From positions 6,758,001 through 6,822,000 of the forward strand of contig NZ_CP150227.1 in NCBI RefSeq assembly GCF_037971845.1: a stretch of DNA of 64,000 nt, given 5' to 3'. This DNA comes from Paenibacillus sp. FSL R5-0766 (GTDB lineage: Bacteria > Bacillota > Bacilli > Paenibacillales > Paenibacillaceae). Each line of letters opens with the position of its first letter. Positions within the stretch are counted from its first letter, which is position 1. Made by a program: the position numbers and the translations under genes. This document shows, one piece after another, positions 18,284 to 26,082 of the stretch. The notes under the pieces were generated by a model. It was not told the DNA's origin, did no database searches, and saw only the letters and a program-made list of their open reading frames with translations.

Positions 18284-19204
18284 ATGAAAGTTGGCGTGAT
18301 TATGGGCGGTACATCTTCAGAGCGGGATATTTCCCTGCTCACCGGACAGGAGATGATTGCAAACCTGAATAGAGACAAATACGAGGTTGTGCCCATTGAG
18401 CTGAATACCAAGCGCGATCTAATCGACAAGTCAGCGGGGATCGATGTGGCACTGCTTGCCCTGCATGGCAAATACGGCGAAGACGGTACGGTCCAAGGCA
18501 CGTTGGAATCTCTGGGTATTCCCTACACAGGTTGTGGTGTCCTGGCAAGCAGTGTATGCATGGATAAAGACATGTCCAAACAACTCATGCAGCATGCAGG
18601 TGTGCTTACCGGAGAATGGCTACGAGTAGGTCATATCGAGGAACTGTCCTCTATTGCTGTTCAACAACTAACGTACCCTGTGGTGGTCAAACCCAATTCA
18701 GGCGGTTCCAGCATCGGTACCCAAGTGGTGAAGGAAGCTTCCGCCTTGCCCGCTGCTGTAGAGGCTGCCCTCGCCTGGGATGATACGGTTATGATTGAAC
18801 AGTATATCGAAGGTGAGGAGATTACCTGTGCCATTCTGGATGGTAAGATGCTGCCGGTGATCTCCATTCGTTCGAACGCCGAGTTTTTCGATTATTCTTC
18901 TAAATATGATGACCACGGAGCAGATGAGCAGGTTGTGCAATTGCCTGCGGATCTTCACCATCGTGTGGAAGCCGCGGCCTTGGCCTGTTATCAGGTGCTC
19001 AAATGCAGCGTCTACGCGCGCGTGGATATGATGATTCGGGAAGGCATGCCGTATGTGCTTGAAGTGAACACGCTGCCGGGTCTTACCCGTAACAGTCTCC
19101 TGCCCAAAAGCGCAGCCGCTGCAGGCATTTCTTTTGCAGAGCTACTGGATACCATTATTGAACTTTCATTGAAGGAAAGACCCAAGGAGGATACAACATT
19201 ATGA
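18284..19204 (+). CDS. ddl: D-alanine--D-alanine ligase
   Basis: A 306-residue ATP-grasp enzyme, typical length for DdlB-type ligases. It joins two D-alanines for peptidoglycan precursors. Motifs are GGTSSERDISLLTG at the N-terminus, ALHGKYGEDGT, VVKPNSGGSSIGT and the C-terminal VLEVNTLPGLTRNSLLPKSA, which holds the metal ligands. The start follows GAGGAGG. It sits between a MocR regulator and an overlapping acetyltransferase, which suggests a co-regulated three-gene operon. Confidence 0.95.
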   Translation: MKVGVIMGGTSSERDISLLTGQEMIANLNRDKYEVVPIELNTKRDLIDKSAGIDVALLALHGKYGEDGTVQGTLESLGIPYTGCGVLASSVCMDKDMSKQLMQHAGVLTGEWLRVGHIEELSSIAVQQLTYPVVVKPNSGGSSIGTQVVKEASALPAAVEAALAWDDTVMIEQYIEGEEITCAILDGKMLPVISIRSNAEFFDYSSKYDDHGADEQVVQLPADLHHRVEAAALACYQVLKCSVYARVDMMIREGMPYVLEVNTLPGLTRNSLLPKSAAAAGISFAELLDTIIELSLKERPKEDTTL

Positions 19205-19659
19205 GCCTGGATGTGACGATTAGACATAGCTCCACTACCGATCTGCAAGATATGCTCATTCTAATGGACCAACTCGGTTACCCAACCACATACGCGGAGA
19301 TGGAGGAGCGTTATGCCCATATCTCTGCGGACCCAAACTTTACCACACTGGTTGCTGAAGCACGCGGACGTGTAGTTGGACTAATCGGATTACAGACGTC
19401 TTATCTGTATGAAAAGAACGGAAGACACTGCCGTATCATGGCATTGGTTGTACACGACCAGTTCAGGGGCTCAGGCATCGGCCGTCAGCTCATTCTTGAA
19501 GCCGAACAATGGGCAGCCACGCATAACGTGGATTCCTTGTCTCTGAACAGTGGCAATCGCCCAGAACGTGAAGCTGCACATGAATTCTATCGTCAGATGG
19601 GCTTTACAGCCGGGAGTACCGGGTTTAGCAAAAAGCCGCAGATTCTTCAGCACAATTAA
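19201..19659 (+). CDS. GNAT family N-acetyltransferase
   Basis: A 152-residue protein overlapping ddl by four bases (ATGA). It shows the acetyl-CoA binding pattern VVHDQFRGSGIGRQLILEAEQWA and the C-terminal HEFYRQMGF of single-domain GNAT enzymes. The substrate is unknown. Coupling to ddl hints at a role in amino-acid or wall metabolism, but this is inference only. A terminator follows at 19693. Confidence 0.88.
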   Translation: MSLDVTIRHSSTTDLQDMLILMDQLGYPTTYAEMEERYAHISADPNFTTLVAEARGRVVGLIGLQTSYLYEKNGRHCRIMALVVHDQFRGSGIGRQLILEAEQWAATHNVDSLSLNSGNRPEREAAHEFYRQMGFTAGSTGFSKKPQILQHN

Positions 19660-19692
19660 CCTGCGGATGATACGTTATCTCGATTACATGAA

Positions 19693-19734
19693 AAAGAACG
19701 CCCCCGGCAAAATGGCCAGAAAAGGGCGTTCTTT
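19693..19734. terminator. Bidirectional terminator between the GNAT gene and the stalk-domain lipoprotein
   Basis: AAAGAACGCCC (19693-19703) pairs perfectly with GGGCGTTCTTT (19724-19734). A and T tracts on both sides would serve the convergent genes. Confidence 0.88.
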
Positions 19735-19781
19735 GATATATCTATGTCGGGTCATTGTACTTTACTTGTTACTTCAAGCAA

Positions 19782-21317
19782 TTAAGGACGGTCAATGTAA
19801 ATCCAACCTGTTTCTTGTTCCTTATCTACAGTAGCTCCAAGGGATTCAGCCACAAAGCGCAGCGGCACATACGTCTTGCCGTCCTTGCCAACATAGGCGG
19901 ATTCCACCATAGTTACTTCTTTACCAGCAACGGTTGCCTTCTTGGAACCTACAGTCAGGACAATCTCATCACCAGTGATGTCATCAATGACAACGATTTG
20001 GTTTGAGCCTTTGGTCCATTTCACTTCCGCATCCAATTCCTCAGACACGTAGCGAAGCGGAACAAATGTTGTATTCTTAACGGTGATCGCTCCAGCGTAT
20101 TCATCATCCGGGAAGAGCACTACACTTTTACTCGTGATCCCAGCTTCATCTTTCAGCAATTGATATGCCAGTGAACTGGAATCAAAATTGCGCAGCATCT
20201 GACCAGGCGTAATATCATCCTTCATCAGATCCATAACGCCGCCGGATACATCCACTTCATCAACTGCAACTGTGCCACCGATATTCCACTGTTCACTGTC
20301 TCCACTTACGGTTACGGAGTTCAGCGGCAGATCTTCGGAAGCAGGCAGCGCCACTTTCAGTTCAAAGTTTTGCTTGCGAATATCCAGCTTGCTGTCGAGA
20401 TAAAAGTCCAATTTCAGTTTGGTTTCTGTGCCAAATACCGTTTTGAATTCAGGAGTCTCATTCAACAGGTTGTTCAGCTCCTGATCATAATTGACCAGCA
20501 TACTGTCCAGTCCTACTTTGATGATTGCGTACAGTGACGCAACGGCTTCATCTTTCGATTCAGGAACGATCGAATTCAGCGTGTCGTCTCCCCCACCTTC
20601 TACCTCATTCACTGCTTCCAGTACAGGGTAGAACACATCGTACAGATCTCCAATCAGGTCTTTCAGTCCTTGCTCATCCTTCGAAATACTCGTCAGGAAC
20701 GGTTTAACCATAGCAAGCATCTCTTCACCACTAACTTCCAGATGCAGCTTGGAGAGGCTAAGTGCTTCGCCATTCACGGATTCCTGTACCGGTGTTACGG
20801 AGATGTTCTTCGGATTGGACAGATGCTTCAGGACAAAAGAGAACAGTTTCGGGGAAAGTTCCTCGAGTTGTTTCTCCAGAGCCTTCGTATCTACCATCGG
20901 AAGCGCCTGTGCATCTTGGAACGTATCCAGAGACATGTACAGCGGTTTCTGGGCTCCGTCCAGATCAATGACCAATTGGGACTCATTCATGGACAGGTGG
21001 AAAGGTAACTTCGTTCCCTCCATGCTCAGTGTACCTTTGATCGATGCTGTCTTCGCATCTTTCATTTTGGCTTGATCAATATCCAGGGATATGGAGTTAA
21101 TAAGTTCGATCATTTCAAGGTCTTTCTCTGTAGCAAATTCCTTAGCCGGTTCTATGTTTATATTCATGGATTGTCTGGATTCACCGGACTTGATACTCGC
21201 GCCATTGGCCATTGCTTTGCCAACGTCTACTCCACCCACAGCCTGACATCCTGTAAGAACAACCATTAAAAGTACTAGTGGCACTGCCATCCATTGGACT
21301 AACTTCCGATTCTTAAT
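19782..21317 (-). CDS. Lipoprotein with C-terminal copper-amine-oxidase-like stalk domain; likely ATT start
   Basis: The protein ends in a stalk domain of the copper amine oxidase N-terminal type (repeated VPLRYVSEEL and VPLRFVAESLGA motifs, about the last 100 residues), common in Paenibacillus surface proteins. The middle part is a long helical or beta region without a family I recognise. A lipobox VLTGC follows a hydrophobic stretch. The first ATG (21290) gives a signal peptide with no positive charge and stands over 30 bases from AAGGAGGAG (21323-21331). An ATT at 21315-21317, seven bases from the core of this site, gives MKNRKLVQWMAVPL, a textbook lipoprotein leader. I therefore favour ATT initiation (511 residues). 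Confidence 0.75.
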   Translation of the reverse strand: MKNRKLVQWMAVPLVLLMVVLTGCQAVGGVDVGKAMANGASIKSGESRQSMNINIEPAKEFATEKDLEMIELINSISLDIDQAKMKDAKTASIKGTLSMEGTKLPFHLSMNESQLVIDLDGAQKPLYMSLDTFQDAQALPMVDTKALEKQLEELSPKLFSFVLKHLSNPKNISVTPVQESVNGEALSLSKLHLEVSGEEMLAMVKPFLTSISKDEQGLKDLIGDLYDVFYPVLEAVNEVEGGGDDTLNSIVPESKDEAVASLYAIIKVGLDSMLVNYDQELNNLLNETPEFKTVFGTETKLKLDFYLDSKLDIRKQNFELKVALPASEDLPLNSVTVSGDSEQWNIGGTVAVDEVDVSGGVMDLMKDDITPGQMLRNFDSSSLAYQLLKDEAGITSKSVVLFPDDEYAGAITVKNTTFVPLRYVSEELDAEVKWTKGSNQIVVIDDITGDEIVLTVGSKKATVAGKEVTMVESAYVGKDGKTYVPLRFVAESLGATVDKEQETGWIYIDRP

Positions 21318-21390
21318 ATGAACTCCTCCTTAGAAAAATATGGTTCATTTCTATTATGAAGGTATAGGTAATTCTTGTAAACGGATACGC

Positions 21391-21426
21391 AAAAAAATAA
21401 ACCAAAAGGCCGGAGCATGTCCGACC
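21391..21426 (-). terminator. Terminator after the 42-residue acidic protein gene
   Basis: On the minus strand GGTCGGA pairs with TCCGGCC (21408-21426, one G-T pair), followed by TTTTGG and seven T. It supports a short transcription unit. Confidence 0.75.
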
Positions 21427-21498
21427 TCTGGTCTATCTATATTTCAGCATATCGTATGTTTCGATAAAACATCCTGCTTCATTGTGCAATGCTGGGAG

Positions 21499-21627
21499 TT
21501 ATTCTTGCTCCTGATCTTCTGCGAGTTTCTCATCCGTTTCTTCATCTTCCGCAGTTGCGGGAGTCTCGAATTGATCCGGCTCGTCCTCTTGAATCGCTTT
21601 GTTCTCTTCGTTCTGATCCTGTGTCAT
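21499..21627 (-). CDS. Small acidic hypothetical protein, 42 residues
   Basis: The reading frame starts at ATG 21627 behind GAGAGGGA and ends with TAA; a terminator follows within about 70 bases. The product starts MTQDQNEENK and ends LAEDQEQE. Nearly half of its residues are Glu or Asp, with only two Lys and one aromatic residue, so it should be disordered. I recognise no family. The independent ribosome site and terminator argue that it is real rather than a chance frame. Confidence 0.65.
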   Translation of the reverse strand: MTQDQNEENKAIQEDEPDQFETPATAEDEETDEKLAEDQEQE

Positions 21628-21763
21628 ATCGCATTCCCTCTCTTCTACCGGATTGTCATGTCATCAAGGCCTGAGCCTTGTGTCTATCAATAACCCGAAT
21701 AGGAGCAGTTCAAACCTGTCTCAACGTCGGCCAACCATTTTCCATCATAATTTCAGTGCTCAT

Positions 21764-22231
21764 TTAGAAAACATAAAAGATGATCCCATTTCCACTTGCA
21801 GCCGTTGCCTGAAATAAGGCCTGGATATCATCCACGGTCTGAACGATCTCCTGAAATGTCTCTTCCGCATCCCAATCTTCCATAACAGGGTAGACGCCTT
21901 CAGCGATCATCCGGTCCAGACTATACCGTTGCTTCAATTCCTCCGGTGTGAGCTGCTCCAATGCCATGTAGGCTTCCAGCACCTGCTCGTTACTAAGCAA
22001 AAACAGATCCATGTCCGAATAGTTTCCCAAGTATTGCTCACCTGCGAGAGGTACCACATATCCCAGGGGCGGCTCCCCTTCTAACAAGTTACCGTTCAGC
22101 GTGAATTGGATCATCTGCCACGTTTTATCAATATCCAGATCCACTGCACAATCATGCACACTGATCTCACCTGACTTGATGGATTCAACTAGCTCCTTTG
22201 TTACCACAAGATATCTGCCGGACATTCCCAT
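21764..22231 (-). CDS. DUF1877 (YfbM-like) protein
   Basis: A 155-residue protein starting MGMSGRYLVVT, with LDIDKTWQMIQFTL, a long acidic middle part and the TPEELKQRYSLDRM...GVYP block that I associate with the DUF1877/YfbM family. The function of this family is unknown. The ATG at 22231 has AGGAGGGG upstream; readings from further upstream lack support. It is divergent from the next gene, the two starts being 97 bases apart. Confidence 0.78.
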   Translation of the reverse strand: MGMSGRYLVVTKELVESIKSGEISVHDCAVDLDIDKTWQMIQFTLNGNLLEGEPPLGYVVPLAGEQYLGNYSDMDLFLLSNEQVLEAYMALEQLTPEELKQRYSLDRMIAEGVYPVMEDWDAEETFQEIVQTVDDIQALFQATAASGNGIIFYVF

Positions 22232-22327
22232 ACCGCTACCCCTCCTGTGTAATTGGTTCTGTTGTTCCCCATTAACCGTGCTTGTTGGTTCAGAATCGGG
22301 GTAATCCCTATCAAGGAGGGTGTATAC

Positions 22328-22792
22328 ATGAAAAAATTTGATTATAGTCTCAATTATGATGAGTTGGATCTGCGCAAACATCCTGAGCTGTACACCGTAA
22401 GCCGGGGTGAGCAGGGTGTTCTCATGGTTGAGCCATATAAAGGCGAGATTCTGCCACACTGGCGATTCAAAACACCCGAGATTGCAAAAGAGTCATCGGA
22501 GAAGATCTATGAGTTATTTTTGGAGTATAAGAAAAAGGGTGATTTCGTGGGTATGGATATGGCTCGTAAATTTCTCCAGATGGGTTATACACGGGCCAGA
22601 CGGTATACAAATCACAAAGGAGGACGCAAATACTCGAAGGAGGATGGCTCGATCCTGCCCTATCAGAATGATAAGGTGAAGGCAGAAGCCGCCGCTATAT
22701 TCAAAGCGAAATGGGAGGTTGCGAAGACGGATCCAGACTATGTAAAGATGAAGAAGGAGCATCGGGAAAAGTACGAGTCTGATGAAGCGTAG
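22328..22792 (+). CDS. DUF4385 family protein
   Basis: A 154-residue basic protein beginning MKKFDYSLNYDELDLRKHPELY, with LPHWRFKTPEIA, DMARKFLQMGYTRARRYTN and the GGRKY segment typical of the DUF4385 family. No function is known. The ATG lies nine bases after AAGGAGGG. Confidence 0.8.
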   Translation: MKKFDYSLNYDELDLRKHPELYTVSRGEQGVLMVEPYKGEILPHWRFKTPEIAKESSEKIYELFLEYKKKGDFVGMDMARKFLQMGYTRARRYTNHKGGRKYSKEDGSILPYQNDKVKAEAAAIFKAKWEVAKTDPDYVKMKKEHREKYESDEA

Positions 22793-22896
22793 GATCAATG
22801 GTGAAAAGATTGACTTATGGAAACATTTGTCTCAGAATCGATCTTGTTACTGTACATTTTCAACCATTATATTGGAGAAGAGAGGCGCATCCGATT

Positions 22897-24204
22897 ATGA
22901 CAGATTCGTTCATCCACTTAAACACAGGCCAGAATATCAGTATCAACGAATGTGCTCAACTTCAGGTAACCATTCAATGTACATCATCTCCTTCTCCCTT
23001 GGATGTTAGCTGCTTTATGGTGAACGAAGAGGGAAAGGTCCCATCTGACGACTATTTTGTATTTTATAATCAGAAGGCCGATCCCCATCAAAGTGTGCTT
23101 CTGCAACAGGCAGAGGAACTGAAATCCTCTTTTGTACTGGATACGAATCAATTACGGCAGGCCCCTGTGGAAAAATGTGTGTTTACGGCTACCCTGGATG
23201 CGGGAGGGACTTTCGCCGATGTTCAGGCATGTCAGGCGATTGTACAAGCTGGTTCCCAGCAGATCACCTATGAGATCACGCAGGTCACTGCGGAAACAGC
23301 TCTTATTTTTATTGAAATCTATAAGTATCGTGACGGGTTCAAAGTTCGTGCGATTGGACGAGGTTTCTTTGGTGGATTGCAGCCGCTGGCAGAGTCATTT
23401 GGTGTTGAAATTGAGAGTAACGACACCTCGGAAGCCGAACAGGTTCTTCTCACGGCACAAGCTGAAGTGGCAGCCGCCTCTCCAGAAGTCTTGGTACCTG
23501 ATGCTGCACCAAACACGAATCATGCGCCGCTTAACCTGACCAAGATCGATCTCCTCAAGCGTAAAGTAACCCTGTCTCTGCAAAAGAAAAAGATCGAACC
23601 TATACAGGCACGTGTTGCCGTTGTATTTGATGCATCAGGCTCCATGTACCATCTGTATCGCAAAGGCATCGTGCAAGAAGCCTTCGAGCGTATTCTGGCG
23701 ATTGCATCCGCTTTTGATGATAACGGAGAGTTGGACGTCTGGTTCTTCGCCAAAGACTTCTTGCGTGCACCTAGCGTCACCGCCAGGGATTTCGAGAATT
23801 ATATTGAACGCACATATACGTTGGGTAGCAAAGGCGGTACCAACAATGAACCTCCTGTGATGCAGGATGTCATTCGCAAATATACGATCGAGGAACCCGA
23901 TGTGAAGATTCCAACGTATATTATCTTTTTTAGCGATGGTGGAGTCAGTCAAAAAGGGAAAATCATGCGGCTTATTACCGAAAGCTCAACCAAAAACCTG
24001 TTCTGGCAATTCGTTGGCCTGGGACAAGCCAATTACGGTATTCTGGAGAAACTCGATGACATGACTGGACGTTTCATCGATAATGCTGACTTTTTTGCTC
24101 TCGACGATATCTCCAAGATCAGCGATGAAGAATTGTACGATCGTCTCCTCACTGAATTTCCAGGCTGGATAAAGGAAGCTCGGGCCAAAGGCATTTTGGC
24201 CTAA
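22897..24204 (+). CDS. TerD-like plus von Willebrand A domain protein
   Basis: The 435-residue protein has an N-terminal TerD-like beta-sandwich (residues about 1-180; VEKCVFTATLDAGGTFADV, then ALIFIEIYKYRDGFKVRAIGRGF). A variable linker leads to a C-terminal VWA/TerY-like domain (about 225-420) with the MIDAS start FDASGSM, then GGTN and FFSDGG. Both modules occur in tellurite/phage-stress ter systems, here joined in one chain. I use the ATG at 22897, since the TerD domain begins there; an ATG at 22798 has no ribosome site. No other ter genes adjoin. The role is unknown, possibly calcium- or metal-linked stress. Confidence 0.82.
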   Translation: MTDSFIHLNTGQNISINECAQLQVTIQCTSSPSPLDVSCFMVNEEGKVPSDDYFVFYNQKADPHQSVLLQQAEELKSSFVLDTNQLRQAPVEKCVFTATLDAGGTFADVQACQAIVQAGSQQITYEITQVTAETALIFIEIYKYRDGFKVRAIGRGFFGGLQPLAESFGVEIESNDTSEAEQVLLTAQAEVAAASPEVLVPDAAPNTNHAPLNLTKIDLLKRKVTLSLQKKKIEPIQARVAVVFDASGSMYHLYRKGIVQEAFERILAIASAFDDNGELDVWFFAKDFLRAPSVTARDFENYIERTYTLGSKGGTNNEPPVMQDVIRKYTIEEPDVKIPTYIIFFSDGGVSQKGKIMRLITESSTKNLFWQFVGLGQANYGILEKLDDMTGRFIDNADFFALDDISKISDEELYDRLLTEFPGWIKEARAKGILA

Positions 24205-24226
24205 AGCTTTTACCCTATACCATTAA

Positions 24227-25042
24227 TCAGGCTTGTACTTTTTCTGGTTTACCACCCTTGGATCGTGGACGGAGCATACTTCCTACAATTCGCAACATCA
24301 ATTTGCGTGGTACGAGTCGGGTGAACTGCGCTGTCCAGTAATTACCGGCCCCCGGCACAGCATAAGGTTTGCCTGACTCCAGCGCTCTCATGGCCACCGC
24401 CACGACATGCTCAGGGGTATCACGTTTACCCACCGAGGCTTCTTCAGCGCCCACTACATCAAAGAACGAAGTCTCGGTTGAACCTGGGCATAGTGCCAAA
24501 AACTGAACGCCACGCTTTCTGTTTTCTTCGTATAATGCCTCTGTAAAAGAAAGTACAAATGCCTTCGTTGCTCCATACACAGCCATATACGGATCAGGTT
24601 GAAAGGCAGCCGTCGACGACACATTAATGACAGCACCATTTCGCTTCTGTAACATGCCTGGCAAGAAAAGATGCGTCATGTTTGTCAAAGCGAGCACGTT
24701 CAACATAATCTCCTCCTGCTGGCGGGAACCATCCACCTGTTCAAATAATCCATGAGTAGCAAATCCCGCATTGTTGATCAGCATATCGATGTGTATTCCC
24801 CGATTCTGACATTCCTCATATACCCTCTGAGGTGCCTCAACTTCGGAAAGATCCGATACGATTACCTCAGCCCTTACTTGATATGTACGTTCTATGCGTT
24901 CTGCCAGTTGATTCAGTTTGGATTCTGTTCTGGCCACCAGCACAATATTTTTACCCTTGGAAGCCATTTCGAGTGCAAAAACTTCCCCAATACCTGAAGA
25001 AGCACCTGTAATAAGTACCCATTGACGCTGTTCCTTTATCAT
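24227..25042 (-). CDS. Short-chain dehydrogenase/reductase
   Basis: A 271-residue SDR with ITGASSGIGEVFALEMA, NNAG and the catalytic YGATKAF triad part, and a basic C-terminus (VPRKLMLRIVGSMLRPRSKGGK) as in the DltE/YqjQ type. The substrate is unknown. It is convergent with the TerD-VWA gene and divergent from a TetR gene. Its promoter (TTGACA 25136-25141, 17 bases, TACGAT 25113-25118) is followed by a palindrome that also occurs in the tetR promoter, so it is probably the target of that repressor. Confidence 0.88.
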   Translation of the reverse strand: MIKEQRQWVLITGASSGIGEVFALEMASKGKNIVLVARTESKLNQLAERIERTYQVRAEVIVSDLSEVEAPQRVYEECQNRGIHIDMLINNAGFATHGLFEQVDGSRQQEEIMLNVLALTNMTHLFLPGMLQKRNGAVINVSSTAAFQPDPYMAVYGATKAFVLSFTEALYEENRKRGVQFLALCPGSTETSFFDVVGAEEASVGKRDTPEHVVAVAMRALESGKPYAVPGAGNYWTAQFTRLVPRKLMLRIVGSMLRPRSKGGKPEKVQA

Positions 25043-25086
25043 CTCTCATCCATCCTCTATGCATATTTTGAACCTTTGTTTTCACT

Positions 25087-25103
25087 AGGAAACATTGTTT
25101 CTT
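25087..25103 (-). promoter_or_regulatory. TetR operator copy 1, at the SDR promoter
   Basis: AGGAAAC-ATT-GTTTCTT contains the dyad GAAAC-N3-GTTTC just downstream of the -10 of the SDR gene. The same dyad appears at 25242-25258. Confidence 0.7.
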
Positions 25104-25199
25104 TATAGAATCATCGTAACCAAAATCCATGACGCTGTCAAATACATTTGTTAAATTTGAATCTAGAACGTGGTGCTTACTTATTAAATTCGGATTAAA

Positions 25200-25229
25200 T
25201 TGACGTCATCCGGCGTAAAACAGTAGAAT
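25200..25229 (+). promoter_or_regulatory. Promoter of the tetR gene
   Basis: TTGACG (25200-25205), an 18-base spacer and TAGAAT (25224-25229) form a good housekeeping promoter; the operator copy lies 12 bases after the -10. Confidence 0.7.
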
Positions 25230-25241
25230 GACCATAAGAAA

Positions 25242-25258
25242 AGGAAACGTAGTTTCTG
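25242..25258 (+). promoter_or_regulatory. TetR operator copy 2, at the tetR promoter
   Basis: AGGAAAC-GTA-GTTTCTG repeats the dyad GAAAC-N3-GTTTC around the expected transcription start of tetR, consistent with autorepression. Confidence 0.7.
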
Positions 25259-25291
25259 TTCAACAACAATACGGTTACGAGGATGAAATCA

Positions 25292-25951
25292 ATGAAGGAT
25301 CTTAATTCGGGTTCCACAGAATCTGCACATACGGTAACAACCTTTCAGGAAGCCAGACTCCAGCACTCGGATAATCTGCGGCAAAATATTGTGCATGCTG
25401 CTGCTGCTTTACTGCAAGAACATGGACCAGAAGCTGTCACGGTACGCCGTGTAGCTGAACGCATGGAGTGCTCCACCAAAATCATATATAATCTCTTCGG
25501 CAAAAAAGAAGGATTAGCCAAACATCTGTATCTAGAGGGATGCTCCCTCATGGCCCAGCGTTTTGAAGCTATGCCCCGGCAGACATCGTTCGAACAATAT
25601 TTCCGTGATCTGGCCCACGTCTATTGGGACTTCGGCATTTCTCAATCCAGCTTCTATCAGCTGATGTTTGGAGGATCTTTTTCCGAATTCAAACCAGATG
25701 GAGAGACCTTACAGGGAACAGCAACTGCACTGAAACAAGTGTCTGCCTTGGTTGAGGTAGCGATTGAACAGGGAATGCTTCAGGTGCAAGATCCCCTGCT
25801 TGCGGTTCGGATGATCTGGGCTCCCTTACACGGTGTTATTCATCTGTATTTGGGAGGCCATATTGAGAGCGAAGAAGCTGCCAAAACCCTCTATGATCAT
25901 ACGTTGTCGATGGTGATACACTCCCTCGTGAGTACATCTGCGAATGGATAA
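25292..25951 (+). CDS. TetR/AcrR-family repressor
   Basis: A protein of 219 residues with an N-terminal TetR HTH (AAALLQEHGPEAVTVRRVAERMECSTKIIYNLFGKKEGL; residues about 25-75) and a helical ligand-binding domain with the TetR_C pattern seen in WHG-type regulators. The ATG at 25292 is nine bases from GAGG; the ATG at 25283 is too close to it. It likely represses itself and the divergent SDR gene through two identical-arm palindromes. Confidence 0.88.
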   Translation: MKDLNSGSTESAHTVTTFQEARLQHSDNLRQNIVHAAAALLQEHGPEAVTVRRVAERMECSTKIIYNLFGKKEGLAKHLYLEGCSLMAQRFEAMPRQTSFEQYFRDLAHVYWDFGISQSSFYQLMFGGSFSEFKPDGETLQGTATALKQVSALVEVAIEQGMLQVQDPLLAVRMIWAPLHGVIHLYLGGHIESEEAAKTLYDHTLSMVIHSLVSTSANG

Positions 25952-25995
25952 GCATTAAATCTGTGGTGATTTAGATACTTTTAGAAGATAAACGA

Positions 25996-26043
25996 AAAAG
26001 GAGCAGCCCCATTGGCGTAATACGCCTAGGGCATGCTCCTTTA
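25996..26043. terminator. Bidirectional terminator between tetR and the LLM gene
   Basis: AAAGGAGCA pairs with TGCTCCTTT, and the loop contains a second hairpin (GGCGTA/TACGCC). It lies between convergent genes. Confidence 0.85.
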
Positions 26044-26082
26044 TTTGGTTGACTCATCTAGTTCCGTAACGGTTTCAGTCGA

